Shown here: positions 8,059 to 16,204 of the stretch, one piece after another
Layout: the number at the start of each line of letters is the position of its first letter
How positions within the stretch are numbered: the first letter of the stretch is position 1
Origin: JBKQHQ01 sp052148715
Lineage (GTDB): Bacteria; Pseudomonadota; Alphaproteobacteria; Rhizobiales; Xanthobacteraceae
DNA length: 28,232 nt
Assembly: GCA_052148715.1 (NCBI GenBank)
Contig: JBKQHQ010000115.1
Location: 1-28,232 of the forward strand
Direction of reading: 5' to 3'
Made by a program: the position numbers and the translations under genes
The notes under the pieces: generated by a model
The model's input: the letters and a program-made list of their open reading frames with translations, nothing else
What the model was told of the DNA's origin: nothing
Databases searched by the model: none

Positions 8059-9249
8059 ATGCATAAGGTCGGCCTGTACTCGCTGCTCCTTGTTTTAGGA
8101 CTTGCCGTATCGCAGCTCGGTCCACGGGCGGTTGGCCCATCTTTCGTCCTGCTGGATCAGCCGCTGCGCCTCCTGACCATGACGGCATTGGCCTTCATCA
8201 TGATCCGGGTCGGCTATGACTTCGATATCGACAAACGGCGTCTTCGTCCTTATGCCGGCGATTTCTTGGTGGCGACGACCGCCGCGGTCCTGCCCTGGAT
8301 CTTCTGCGCCCTTTATTTTGCTTGGGTCATGGCGCCCCCACAGCAGTGGAACGATCTTTCTTTCTGGGAACAGACTCTTCTGCTCAGTGCCTTTGCCGCG
8401 CCCACGTCCGCCGGCGTGCTTTTTTCCATGCTCGCGGCGGCAGGGCTCGGCGCGACGTGGGTGTTCGGTAAGGCGCGAATCCTCGCGATTTTCGACGACA
8501 TCGCGACGATTCTGATCGTCATCCTGCTGCAGATGGGCATGCTCGGCATTGTCTGGCAGTTGGGCCTGATCGCCCTTGTCGATGGTCTTCTCCTCTGGCT
8601 CGCGTGGCACTATCAGCACCGCCTGCGCCTGCCGGGGAGGTTCCCCTGGGTGCTCGCCTACGCCGCTGGGCTCGCCGCGATCTGCGAGCTGATGAACTCC
8701 GTCGGCCGCGTGCTTGATCCGACGATCCCGCTGCACCTTGAAGTGCTCCTGCCGGCATTCGTGCTTGGCGCGAGCATGAGCCGCCCTCGGTCTATAGGAC
8801 AGGCTTTGGACACTGCGGCCGAGAAGCTTGCCGCCACGGCGGTGACGGCGTCCTTTATGTTTCTGGCGGGCGCGTCCATGCCGATGATCGGTGTCGACCA
8901 TGACTTCCCGATCGCGCTGCATGTCGAGTTGCAGGAGCTTCCGGGCTTCTGGGTCGTTGCGCTGCACGTGGCCGCGATCACCTTGCTGAGTAACCTCGGA
9001 AAGATATTTCTGGCGTTTTGCTACCGCCGCGAAGCCGCGTGGCGTGAGCGGCTCGCGCTCGCGGTCAGCATGTTTCCGCGTGGGGAAGTCGGCACCGGTG
9101 TCCTGATCATCTCGCTGGCCTACGGCATTGGCAACGCGGTCCTGACCGTCGCCACGCTGTCGCTGGCGCTGAACCTGGTTTGCACGGGCCTGTTCATTGT
9201 GATCGTGAAACGGCTGTTGAGCAGCGCGCCGGAACAGATGCCCGGTTGA
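8059..9249 (+). CDS. Cation:proton antiporter (CPA family), 396 aa
   Basis: The protein is almost entirely membrane helices (about 11-12) and has the hallmark acidic pair of CPA-type exchangers, Asp146-Asp147 in ILAIFDDIATIL, behind the discontinuous-helix-like segment AFAAPTSAGVLFSML (about 111-125). Such proteins exchange Na+ or K+ for H+ across the inner membrane. It lacks the C-terminal TrkA-N/C domains of KefB/KefC and ends shortly after the last helix. The ATG at 8059 has only a weak ribosome-binding site (GGCGGGA). It follows kup by 45 bases and is probably co-transcribed, which fits a role in K+/pH balance. The transported ion cannot be read from the sequence. Confidence 0.88.
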   Translation: MHKVGLYSLLLVLGLAVSQLGPRAVGPSFVLLDQPLRLLTMTALAFIMIRVGYDFDIDKRRLRPYAGDFLVATTAAVLPWIFCALYFAWVMAPPQQWNDLSFWEQTLLLSAFAAPTSAGVLFSMLAAAGLGATWVFGKARILAIFDDIATILIVILLQMGMLGIVWQLGLIALVDGLLLWLAWHYQHRLRLPGRFPWVLAYAAGLAAICELMNSVGRVLDPTIPLHLEVLLPAFVLGASMSRPRSIGQALDTAAEKLAATAVTASFMFLAGASMPMIGVDHDFPIALHVELQELPGFWVVALHVAAITLLSNLGKIFLAFCYRREAAWRERLALAVSMFPRGEVGTGVLIISLAYGIGNAVLTVATLSLALNLVCTGLFIVIVKRLLSSAPEQMPG

Positions 9250-9451
9250 CCCGCCGGCCCCAAGGGCGCGGCGCGAGACAGACGGGCCAAGGCAGCTCCG
9301 GTCCGACCGCTCAAATTTTGGTTGAAGAAGGGTTGGCAGGATTTCGCCGCGGTCACGGCTGGCGGATCGGTTGCGAACGCCTTATGCTTGCGGCGAACCT
9401 TACAGCCCGTAACCCAGGGCTGACATCCGGTACCACCCCAGAGGACATGCG

Positions 9452-9685
9452 ATGCCCGTCGACCGGACACGAAGGCCTAGCGACCCGCGTCAGCGGGCCG
9501 AGGCCGCGTTCAAGGCAGCCACGACCAAGCCCGTGGAGCCGGTCCCGAAGACGCCGTCGCTCCCCGGTGTCAAAGAGCTCGTCTCCTTGCGCATCGATCA
9601 GGATGTCCTCGAGCATTTCCGCGAGGGCGGACCCGGCTGGCAAGACCGGATCAACGAAGCGCTGCGCAAGGCCGCCGGGAAGTAG
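9452..9685 (+). CDS. BrnA-like antitoxin family protein without a visible toxin partner, 77 aa
   Basis: The C-terminal half, VSLRIDQDVLEHFREGGPGW followed by QDRINEALRKAAGK, matches the BrnA domain, a ribbon-helix-helix-like DNA-binding antitoxin that normally binds the BrnT RNase and represses their shared operon. The N-terminal half is a basic, proline-rich linker. AGAGGA precedes the ATG. No BrnT-like frame exists directly upstream (9250-9451) or downstream, so this is an orphan and may act only as a small DNA-binding regulator. Family recognition is good; a role as antitoxin is doubtful. Confidence 0.8.
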   Translation: MPVDRTRRPSDPRQRAEAAFKAATTKPVEPVPKTPSLPGVKELVSLRIDQDVLEHFREGGPGWQDRINEALRKAAGK

Positions 9686-9796
9686 TCCGGCGCGGCAGCC
9701 GATGACGAGCCTCACGCGGCGCAAGAGAAGCGCGGGCTCATGCGGGCATCCAGGCAACGGCAACGCCCTGCAGTAGATCTCCAAAGGGACGTGACA

Positions 9797-10105
9797 ATGA
9801 CGGAAAACTCTAAGGAAAGGCGTGAGCGAGCAGGCGCCGATGCGCGGTCGCAGCAAGAGGCGGACGCGCAGGCCGTCCGCGAAAAGACCGCGCGCTTGCG
9901 CGCACTGCGGCTTGCTCGCGACGCGGAGGCGGGCAACCAGACCGCCAAGGCCACGGCCAAGAGTGCTGCCAAAAGTACTGTCAAGAGCGCGGCAACGGCC
10001 GGCAAGCCCGCGGCGGCGAAGAAAACGTCCCGCAACTCGGGTCAGAAGGGTGCATCCTTATCGGAGTGGCTGGCTGCCCAGCAAAAGGATGGCCGCCACA
10101 ATTAA
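9797..10105 (+). CDS. Small Lys/Ala-rich basic protein, 102 aa
   Basis: The sequence begins with a charged helix (TENSKERRERAGADARSQQE, then ADAQAVREKTARLRALRLAR). A histone-H1-like run of Ala-Lys-Ser-Thr follows (about residues 52-85: TAKATAKSAAKSTVKSA), and it ends GASLSEWLAAQQKDGRHN. Such low-complexity tails bind nucleic acid in other proteins, but no domain is recognisable here. The ATG at 9797 is chosen over an upstream in-frame start because AAAGGGA lies eight bases before it. It follows the BrnA-like gene by about 110 bases on the same strand. Confidence 0.7.
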   Translation: MTENSKERRERAGADARSQQEADAQAVREKTARLRALRLARDAEAGNQTAKATAKSAAKSTVKSAATAGKPAAAKKTSRNSGQKGASLSEWLAAQQKDGRHN

Positions 10106-10397
10106 CGACCGGTTTTCGCCTGTCCGGCCGCTGTTAACCACCATTTTGGTCGTCGAAGCATCCTGCAAAACTGTATTTTTGCTCACGGACTTTCACGTCG
10201 GGCACTGAAATCGAGTGCATTCTGTGTCCAGGCAGACACACCCACCGCTTTTCGGCGCATGCTCGCGCGAAACGTGTGTGAATTGCGGGTGCGCCGGGCG
10301 GCCTTTACGATACCGGCCGGCGGATTGCTGTAGGCTTGCCGCGTCCTCATCCGCCGGAGCTCAAGGTGCCGGCTCGTGAACGAGCGAGTGTCAAGTC

Positions 10398-10652
10398 ATG
10401 AGTGAAAGTTCTAACCCGCTGGAATTCGACGCACTGTTGCCTCGTCTCAGCACGCCGGTTCGCATCGGCTGTTATCAGGATGCGCTGGTGTTCGTGCGCC
10501 GCTGGACCATCCGCGAGAAGGATTTGGAGGTTCGCGATCTGCTTCGCCGAATGCAACGGGCGAGCAACTGGCATGACACCCTTTCCCTCGTCGGCGAGCT
10601 CAGGCAGAAACTCGCCAGCCGAGGGCGGCTACAGCAAGCCTCGGTGCACTGA
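10398..10652 (+). CDS. Short hypothetical protein, 84 aa
   Basis: The sequence has a natural composition: an acidic start, LSTPVRIGCYQDALVFVRRW in the middle and a helical C-terminal half with LVGELRQKLASRGRL. It has no signal peptide or membrane segment. I do not recognise the family. The start at 10398 is not backed by a clear ribosome-binding site, and another frame over the same bases is also open but has an implausible composition. It is probably a lineage-specific small protein. Confidence 0.5.
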   Translation: MSESSNPLEFDALLPRLSTPVRIGCYQDALVFVRRWTIREKDLEVRDLLRRMQRASNWHDTLSLVGELRQKLASRGRLQQASVH

Positions 10653-11124
10653 AGACCCGCCCCCGCGCTAGGGGGCGTCGGCGCGAACGCGTTGCACGCA
10701 GGGCCGCCCGCCGCGCCTGTCACCGGCGCGAAGTCGCCGCAGCCTGTTTTCAGCTCCCGGTCACGGCGAGGACGGCCGCGACCACGCGCCGTCCTGGCGC
10801 TCTCCGGCGACATGGCGCGCGTGCTGCACGGCACCGACTTTATGCAGACGACCGAGCCCGAATCTGCTCCGCGTCGGCGAGCGGATAAGGAGCGGATATA
10901 GATACTCAACAAACAGTGCCGCAAGCATCCTGGGATGCTGGTACGGTGCGCGAGCGGCTCGAAGCGTTCTGATCAGGCTCGGGAGTTAGCGGCGCCGCGG
11001 TTGATCACGTATTGTGAGCAATGACTTATTTTGCTTGCGCATCTGTCGGGTAACCGACTTACAAATATAGGTAAGCGGGGTATTTTGTGCGGCGCGTAAT
11101 GGGCAATAAGTTGGAGTGCGACAT
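10653..11124. other. Intergenic region with small hairpins
   Basis: No convincing gene lies here; the open frame at 10692-10901 is rich in Arg and Pro and looks like a shadow. A perfect hairpin AGCATCC-TG-GGATGCT lies near 10925-10940. The right part (about 11000-11100) is AT-richer, with the palindrome TCGGGTAACCGA, and probably holds the promoter of the small gene at 11125. Confidence 0.4.
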
Positions 11125-11331
11125 ATGCCCGAAGCGAAGTATGTTCGTGGGACAGCCGAGCGGTGCCGGCGGCTCGCCAGGGCTTCCTTTGATTTCGAGC
11201 TGTCCGCCGAGCTCAAGGAGATCGCGGACGATCTCACGGCGAAGGCCGAAGAGTGGGAACAGGTGGCAGCGACCCACCTCCCGCCCGGCATCCTCAAGAC
11301 CGAGGCGCCGGGCGGAGCGGAGAGTGGCTGA
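11125..11331 (+). CDS. Short hypothetical protein, 68 aa
   Basis: The protein starts MPEAKYVRGTAERCRRLARA and continues with an amphipathic helix (LSAELKEIADDLTAKAEEWE). It resembles the abundant small rhizobial family of the type MPEARYFRxHAELCLEMARQ, whose function is unknown. I chose ATG 11125 because GGAG lies eight bases upstream; an in-frame GTG at 11116 would overlap that site. It is probably cytoplasmic and single-standing. Confidence 0.6.
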   Translation: MPEAKYVRGTAERCRRLARASFDFELSAELKEIADDLTAKAEEWEQVAATHLPPGILKTEAPGGAESG

Positions 11332-11358
11332 AGGACGGTGATGCGGTTTGGCGCTGGC

Positions 11359-11856
11359 CTACTTACGCATCGTCACCGACACAAGTTTCACGTCGGAGCC
11401 TTGGGGCACGATCAAGACTGACTGATGGTTGCCGTTCGTGTGCACGGTCAAGTCGGCCACGAACACGCCGGCGTCGACCCTTGCCTGGATCCGGCCGGCC
11501 GCAGCACGGCCCGACACTTGCCCCGACACGTTCCGGGTGGTTTCGCTCCAGCTCCCCGAGATCGCGCCGGCTTGGCTCTGTACGCTGCTGCTCACCTCGA
11601 ACCGGTAGCTTTCGCTCGCACAGCGCAGTTGTTGCTCGAGCTTGCTGCCGTCTCCGCCGACCGCGTATGTCGCCCGACAGCGGATCGGCTCGCTGGCGCC
11701 CTCCAGGTCGATCCGGCCTTCGCCGGACCATGCGCCCGCCATTCCGGAAAAAGGCGCCGATTGTGCGTGGACGGGCGGTGCAAGCAGGGAGAGTCCGATC
11801 GCAAGCGTTGCCCCCGCAAGGAGACGAGCAAAGATTGCTGTAGATCTTGCCGGCAT
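11359..11856 (-). CDS. Secreted hypothetical protein, 165 aa
   Basis: Residues 1-32 form a Sec signal peptide (LLAGATLAIGLSLLAPPVHA, cut after HAQ). The mature part looks like a single beta-rich domain: MAGAWSGEGRIDLEGASEPI, then RCRATYAVGGDG, then GSWSETTRNVSGQVSGRAAA. Two cysteines (in IRCRA and LRCASE) could form a disulfide in the periplasm. A GGAGGAAG site precedes the ATG. I recognise the type from Bradyrhizobium-like genomes but know no function. It is convergent with the gene ending at 11331. Confidence 0.78.
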   Translation of the reverse strand: MPARSTAIFARLLAGATLAIGLSLLAPPVHAQSAPFSGMAGAWSGEGRIDLEGASEPIRCRATYAVGGDGSKLEQQLRCASESYRFEVSSSVQSQAGAISGSWSETTRNVSGQVSGRAAAGRIQARVDAGVFVADLTVHTNGNHQSVLIVPQGSDVKLVSVTMRK

Positions 11857-12172
11857 GGCTTCCTCCGTATTGTGCGCCGCCGAGTCAGATCAATCCGGCG
11901 GCAGTCTGCGCGTGATGTAGCTCGTGGCGTCGATCGTACCGGCTCGAAGACTTGGCTCGAGCGGCAAATCGATGATCGCGCGCTATTAGAATGCAGCGAA
12001 GGAATGATCGTTCCCTCGGCCGCGGACCGTCACTAAGGCCAACCCGATGACAAGCAGATGACAGTACGAAAGGTTAGCAGAAGCAAAGTCTAACGTCTGT
12101 TCGCGCCGCGACTCGGAGCTTACGCCGTCCGTGAATTTGGCGTCAGCTTGCCGCCTTCGTCAAGCGCCGGGG
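11857..12172. other. Intergenic region with possible EcfG-type promoter
   Basis: No gene is visible. Reading the minus strand from 12014, GGAAC is followed after 16 bases by CATT. This resembles the GGAAC-N16/17-CGTT consensus of the alphaproteobacterial general-stress sigma factor EcfG with one mismatch in the second box, and it points towards the secreted-protein gene. Near 12086 is a sequence (AAAGTCTAACGTCTGTTCG) that recurs in similar form at 16032 and 16202 and marks the 3' flank of the duplicated dehydrogenase-isomerase unit. Confidence 0.3.
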
Positions 12173-12784
12173 CTACGCGCCCCGAGCCGCCGAGATTGCG
12201 GCCTCGACGTCCGGCAAGCGGTCCTTGCCGAAGAAGATCTCCTTGCCGACGAAGAAGGTCGGCGCGCCGAACGTGCCGCGCTCGAACGAGTGTCGCGTAT
12301 TCTCGATCAGCCGGGTCTTGACCTCGGCGCTTTCGATCAGCGCCTCCAGCCGATCGAGATCGAATCCCGATTCAAGGAGCGCCGCCCGCCGCACAACCGG
12401 ATCGTCCATCTTCTTCGGGTCCGACCACATATGCCGATAGACCTCGTCCACGTAATGGTCGAACACGCCGAGCATTTGCGCCGCAATGGCACCGCGCATG
12501 AGGCCCAGCGTATTGACGGGGAAAAACGGGTTGAGCCGAAACGAGGTGATGCGGTGGCGGTCGATGAACCGCCGCATCTCCAGCTTCTGGTACTCCCATT
12601 TGTTCTTGATCCCCGCGAAGGCCTCCATCGGCGAGCGATTGCCGGTCAGCCGGAAAATTCCCCCGAGCAGGATCGGCACGTAGTCGAACGTCACTCCCGT
12701 GCGCGTCTCGATCTCGGGAATGACCAGGTGCGCGAGATAGGCGTTGGGGCTGCCGAAATCGAAATGGAACTCTACCTTATCCAT
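12173..12784 (-). CDS. 2-hydroxychromene-2-carboxylate isomerase family protein, 203 aa
   Basis: The protein belongs to the DsbA-like / kappa-class glutathione transferase fold. FHFDFGSPNAYLAH at residues 6-19 carries the Ser that activates glutathione. Residues about 32-45 (VTFDYVPILLGGIF) and the C-terminal FERGTFGAPTFFVGKEIFFG, ending DRLPDVEAAI, complete the fold. Family members isomerise chromene carboxylates in naphthalene breakdown (NahD) or similar compounds with glutathione as cofactor. Length is normal. The ribosome-binding site (GGTGAGG) lies within the last codons of a deleted dehydrogenase gene immediately upstream, so this was the second gene of a two-gene operon. The true substrate is not known. 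Confidence 0.88.
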   Translation of the reverse strand: MDKVEFHFDFGSPNAYLAHLVIPEIETRTGVTFDYVPILLGGIFRLTGNRSPMEAFAGIKNKWEYQKLEMRRFIDRHRITSFRLNPFFPVNTLGLMRGAIAAQMLGVFDHYVDEVYRHMWSDPKKMDDPVVRRAALLESGFDLDRLEALIESAEVKTRLIENTRHSFERGTFGAPTFFVGKEIFFGKDRLPDVEAAISAARGA

Positions 12785-12787
12785 GCC

Positions 12788-12847
12788 TCACCACCTTTCG
12801 CCGAAGGGCCTGATCTCGCGCTCGGACGACCACGCATCGCGCGGTTC
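12788..12847 (-). pseudogene. Last ~20 codons of a deleted short-chain dehydrogenase gene
   Basis: The minus strand reads EPRDAWSSEREIRPFGERW and stop, nearly identical to the C-terminus of the intact dehydrogenase at 16246-16995 (EPRDAWSFEREIRPFGEKW). Directly beyond 12847 the sequence jumps to bases homologous to the region upstream of the intact gene (CGATCAGCCTT at 12847 and 17004). About 700 bases, that is nearly the whole gene and its start, have therefore been deleted. The stub keeps the ribosome-binding site of the isomerase gene, which may be why it survives. Confidence 0.85.
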
Positions 12848-12945
12848 GATCAGCCTTGCGCCGCCCATGGGTTTGCTCAGATGGAACGGTAGGTCCGCTG
12901 AAGTTTCATTTCAAGAGTCCGTTCAGCGCCGCCCAGGTGGCGATC
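12848..12945 (-). repeat. Duplicated upstream region of the dehydrogenase-isomerase unit (copy A)
   Basis: These bases align with 17004-17091 upstream of the intact dehydrogenase gene. Shared blocks include CGATCAGCCTT, GTAGGTCCG / GTAGATCCG, GAAGTTTCATTTCAA / GAAGTCTTATTTCAA and CAGGTGGCGA / CAAGTGGCGA. The region probably carried the promoter of the ancestral operon and may now drive the isomerase gene. Confidence 0.75.
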
Positions 12946-12997
12946 ACGGTCGCCCGCGCTAGAGAATGATCCGCTCAAATCGAATCACGTCCCTCTC

Positions 12998-13090
12998 CAC
13001 GTCATGGCCGGACTTTGTTCCGGCCATCCACGTTTGTCCGCTTGCGAGGATGTAAAGACGTGGATGCCCGCGACGAGCGCGGGCATGACG
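12998..13090. repeat. Composite hairpin repeat of Bradyrhizobium type
   Basis: Two strong hairpins lie in tandem: ATGGCCGGA pairs with TCCGGCCAT (13004-13027), and ATGCCCGCG pairs perfectly with CGCGGGCAT (13064-13086, 5-base loop). Outer bases (CGTCATG and CATGACG) and inner bases (TCCACGT and ACGTGGA) are also complementary, so the whole element can fold as one structure. Sequences of the form CGTCATGGCCGG...CCGGCCATCCACG are dispersed in rhizobial genomes. It lies downstream of the GGDEF-EAL gene and may end or protect its transcript. Confidence 0.8.
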
Positions 13091-13123
13091 GCGGAGGGGT
13101 TGATTCAATCCGAACGGAAGCCG

Positions 13124-15850
13124 CTACACGGCCCGTGCCATCTTCCTGGCCTGCGAGACGAACAGCCGGGCAATGTCCTCGGTGGTTCTCGGGTGGCTGA
13201 ACAGATAGCCCTGCGCTTCGGTGCAGCCGAGCGCGCGCAGCATGTCCATTTGCGCCTGCGTTTCGACACCTTCGGCGGTCGTTGTCATACCCAGGTTTGC
13301 AGCCAGCCTGGTGACCGCCTGCACGATCGCACAAGCGTCGCTAGTCCCCTCCGCAAGATCGTTGATGAAGGAGCGGTCGATCTTGATCTTGTCGAACGGG
13401 AAGCTCCGCAGATAGCTCAGCGACGAGTATCCGGTGCCAAAATCATCCATCACGATCCGCACCCCGAGGTGGCGCAACCGATGCAGCGTGGCGAGCGTCT
13501 GCTCGTTGTCCTGCATGAGGGCGGCTTCGGTGATCTCGATTTCGAGCCTCTGTGCCGGAAGGCCCGAAGCGGCGAGGGCGCCGATCACGGCGACCGCCAG
13601 CGTCTCGCCCCTGAATTGAACCGGGGAGACATTGACGGCCACCCTGATGTCTGGGGGCCAAGTTGCGGCCGCGGCACAGGCCGTCCTTAGCACCCATTCG
13701 CCGAGACGGACGATGAGGCCGGTCTCTTCCGCGACCGGGATGAATTCGGCCGGCGGGATCATGCCGCGTTCGGGATGGTGCCAACGCAGGAGCGCTTCAC
13801 AACCGGTAACCTCATTGCGCGCAAGATTGATCAGCGGCTGGTAGTGCAATTCGAACGCGCCGTCGGCGAGCGCCTTGCGCAGATCGAGCTCGAGCCTGCG
13901 CCGCGCCTTCACCCGCGCGTCCATCTCCGCCTCGAACAGGCGGAATGTGCCGCGGCCGTGGCTCTTGGCGCCGTACAGCGCGATATCCGCGTTCCTCAAG
14001 AGCTGGTCCGGCTCGGTCGCGTCAGTCGGCGCGATGGAAATTCCTATGCTGACGTCGGCGATGGCGTGGTGACCATCGAGATCGTATGGCATCGCGACCG
14101 CTTCACGGATACGTCGGGCGAGAATCGCGGCGTCCACCGGCTGCTCGATCGCGCTCTGAACGATGGCAAACTCGTCGCCGCCCAGCCGCGCAATCGTATC
14201 CGTCTCGCGCAGGCAACCGCGCAGACGGATGGCCACGGCCTTCAGCAACTCGTCGCCGATCGAATGGCCAAGCGTGTCATTGACGCTCTTGAAATTGTCG
14301 AGGTCGAGATAGAGAACAGCCACATACTCGCCGCGCCGAATACGCAAGAGCGCCGCCTCCAGCTGCTCGCGCAGACGAATGCGATTGGGCAGGCCGGTCA
14401 GTGCATCGTGATGCGCCATATGGGCGATCTGGGCTTCGGCTTGGCGTCGCTCGGTGATGTCCTCGTGAGTGACGACCCACCCGCCGTCCGGCAGCGGCCG
14501 GCTCGTCATGTGGATCGCGCGTCCGTCGTTGAGCTCCCTGAGCGTGTGCGTGGTCTTTCCCCAGGCGATGGAGGCTTGCAAGTGTTGCGAGACGTATTTG
14601 TCCACGTCGCCGCTCACAATTCCGGCGCCGGCAAGGTCCTGGAGCAGCTCGCGGATGGAGCATCCCGGCCTGATCAGCCCGGCAGGTATTTTGAATATCT
14701 CGAGGTAGCGGGCATTGTAGACCACAAGCGTGCCCTTTGCATCGAACATGCAAAGTCCGTGCGACATGTTGTTAAGAGCCGTATCCAACCGAAACTTCTG
14801 CTTGTTGAGAAATTTTCCCACCTGTTGCGCGCACAGGAAAACCATGCTGCCGAATACGACCATCAACAAGAGGGCCACGCCGGTCATCTGAATCGCGCTG
14901 TTTCTCCAGTCGGCCAGCACGGCGTCCAGGTCCATCCCGACGACCACGGCGGCGGGATAATTGACTAGGTTTTGACCGGCAACGAGGCGCTCCCGATCGT
15001 TGAAATGACCTTTCAACTGAACCACGCCGCGACCCGCATTGGGCAATACGTCCTTGAACAACGGATTCGATGCAAGCGACGGGGCCCCGCTCAACTCCAC
15101 TTGCGGATAGCGCGCAAGCAACCTCCCGTCACGACGAACAAGAGCGACGGAGCCACCCTGTCCGACCGAGACGGTTGCGAAAAGTTGCTCTAAATACCGC
15201 AGCTCCAGCACACACACTATCAGACCGATGAACTCTCCATTTGGGCCGGCGATCCTGTGCGCGATATGAAAGACCCAATTTCCGCTGATCCGGCTTTGCA
15301 CCGGTGCGCTTATGTAGGACGTCAACGCCGGGTCGGACTGCAGCGCTTTGAAGTACTCCTGATCGGCAATGTCATCGCTTGGAGTAGGCCAGTCGCGCGA
15401 GACATTGATCACCTTGCCTTGGGCATTGGCCAGCATGAGCGTGTGGATCGGCGGCAAATTCACGATCCGGTCCTTGAGCATGCGATGGATGTCATAACCG
15501 GACATCCGCTTCGCGAAGTCCTCGCTGGCGGTGATATTGAGCGCCTGCACCTGTTGGATAAATCCAACCTGCGTCAGTGTAACGGCTTCAAAGGTACGCT
15601 CGATGTGCTCGGTGAGTACCGACGCGATGTTCTGTAGCTGCCGTGCGCTGTTGACCAGAATGTTGTCGCGAAGCTTCGAGATCGCGGTGGTACCCACCAT
15701 TGCGATCGCAAACAGAAGCAGGAGGCCGAAGTAAATGATCAAACGGACCGGACGCGCGCTCCACGCCGCCCGCAGGCCGAGCGAACCGGGTGCGAGTTGC
15801 GCGGATGTGTCGGGCGAACGCTCTGGGCGCTGCGCGCGGAAAAAGGACAT
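13124..15850 (-). CDS. Membrane-bound PAS-GGDEF-EAL protein (cyclic-di-GMP turnover), 908 aa
   Basis: Domains in order: transmembrane helix 36-56, a periplasmic Cache-like sensor (about 57-318, with DWPTPSDDIADQEYFKAL and GNWVFHIAHRI), transmembrane helix 319-343, PAS (about 353-470), GGDEF (about 475-640) and EAL (about 655-895). GGDEF is intact at 557-561 (RLGGDEF), so cyclase activity is possible. The EAL domain keeps the motif at 685-687 (CEALLRW), Asn740, EITE at 772-775, DDFGTGYSS at 802-810 and Glu860, so phosphodiesterase activity is also likely. The protein would sense a periplasmic small molecule and adjust cyclic-di-GMP. It stands alone between two copies of a duplicated operon; its start (MSFFRAQRPE) is the only reasonable one. 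Confidence 0.95.
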   Translation of the reverse strand: MSFFRAQRPERSPDTSAQLAPGSLGLRAAWSARPVRLIIYFGLLLLFAIAMVGTTAISKLRDNILVNSARQLQNIASVLTEHIERTFEAVTLTQVGFIQQVQALNITASEDFAKRMSGYDIHRMLKDRIVNLPPIHTLMLANAQGKVINVSRDWPTPSDDIADQEYFKALQSDPALTSYISAPVQSRISGNWVFHIAHRIAGPNGEFIGLIVCVLELRYLEQLFATVSVGQGGSVALVRRDGRLLARYPQVELSGAPSLASNPLFKDVLPNAGRGVVQLKGHFNDRERLVAGQNLVNYPAAVVVGMDLDAVLADWRNSAIQMTGVALLLMVVFGSMVFLCAQQVGKFLNKQKFRLDTALNNMSHGLCMFDAKGTLVVYNARYLEIFKIPAGLIRPGCSIRELLQDLAGAGIVSGDVDKYVSQHLQASIAWGKTTHTLRELNDGRAIHMTSRPLPDGGWVVTHEDITERRQAEAQIAHMAHHDALTGLPNRIRLREQLEAALLRIRRGEYVAVLYLDLDNFKSVNDTLGHSIGDELLKAVAIRLRGCLRETDTIARLGGDEFAIVQSAIEQPVDAAILARRIREAVAMPYDLDGHHAIADVSIGISIAPTDATEPDQLLRNADIALYGAKSHGRGTFRLFEAEMDARVKARRRLELDLRKALADGAFELHYQPLINLARNEVTGCEALLRWHHPERGMIPPAEFIPVAEETGLIVRLGEWVLRTACAAAATWPPDIRVAVNVSPVQFRGETLAVAVIGALAASGLPAQRLEIEITEAALMQDNEQTLATLHRLRHLGVRIVMDDFGTGYSSLSYLRSFPFDKIKIDRSFINDLAEGTSDACAIVQAVTRLAANLGMTTTAEGVETQAQMDMLRALGCTEAQGYLFSHPRTTEDIARLFVSQARKMARAV

Positions 15851-16063
15851 CCCGGGTCCCCGAAGAGCGAAAATTGATTGGCGACAAATAGAGCGTGGAC
15901 GGAAAGAGATTGCGAATAAGGTGAGATTTCCTGGTCGCTTGGTTATAAATCAATTAAGGTTGTTTTTGCTGATAGTCACAACTGAGGTCGCAAGAGTCGA
16001 AGGGACCGCCGTCGCTGGATCGGGACCGCCGAAGTATTAACGTCTGTTCGGCTGATGTTGACG

Positions 16064-16175
16064 ATTCCTCCCCCTGAAAGGGGGAGGTTAGGAGGGGGTC
16101 GCGTGCCGCATATGGCGTTCTCGCGATGTGGAGGGCGATCCCCATCCCACCCTCCCCTTTTCAAGGGGAGGGAGC
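16064..16175. repeat. Double poly-purine/pyrimidine hairpin repeat
   Basis: Hairpin one pairs CCTCCCCC (16067-16074) with GGGGGAGG (16080-16087). Hairpin two pairs CCCTCCCCTT (16150-16159) with AAGGGGAGGG (16163-16172) around a 3-base loop. About 60 bases lie between. The element is of a type dispersed in alphaproteobacterial genomes. It is bracketed by 13-base direct repeats (16032-16044 and 16202-16215), and it sits exactly where the second copy of the isomerase gene is missing. Confidence 0.75.
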
Positions 16176-16204
16176 GAGAGGCGGTTCAACTAGATCGGAA
16201 CAAA

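Noticed and set aside
9250..9451. BrnT toxin partner for the BrnA-like gene
   Set aside because: No frame of suitable length with BrnT features is present on either strand.
9180..9776. Long plus-strand open frame across the antiporter end and the BrnA-like gene
   Set aside because: It is out of phase with two well-supported genes, has Arg/Pro-rich shadow composition and no ribosome-binding site.
10692..10901. 69-codon plus-strand frame
   Set aside because: The composition is dominated by Arg, Pro and Ala, there is no ribosome-binding site and no similarity that I recognise.
13775..14968. 397-codon plus-strand frame opposite the GGDEF-EAL gene
   Set aside because: It is an antisense shadow of a gene with clear domain motifs; its composition reflects GC-rich third positions.
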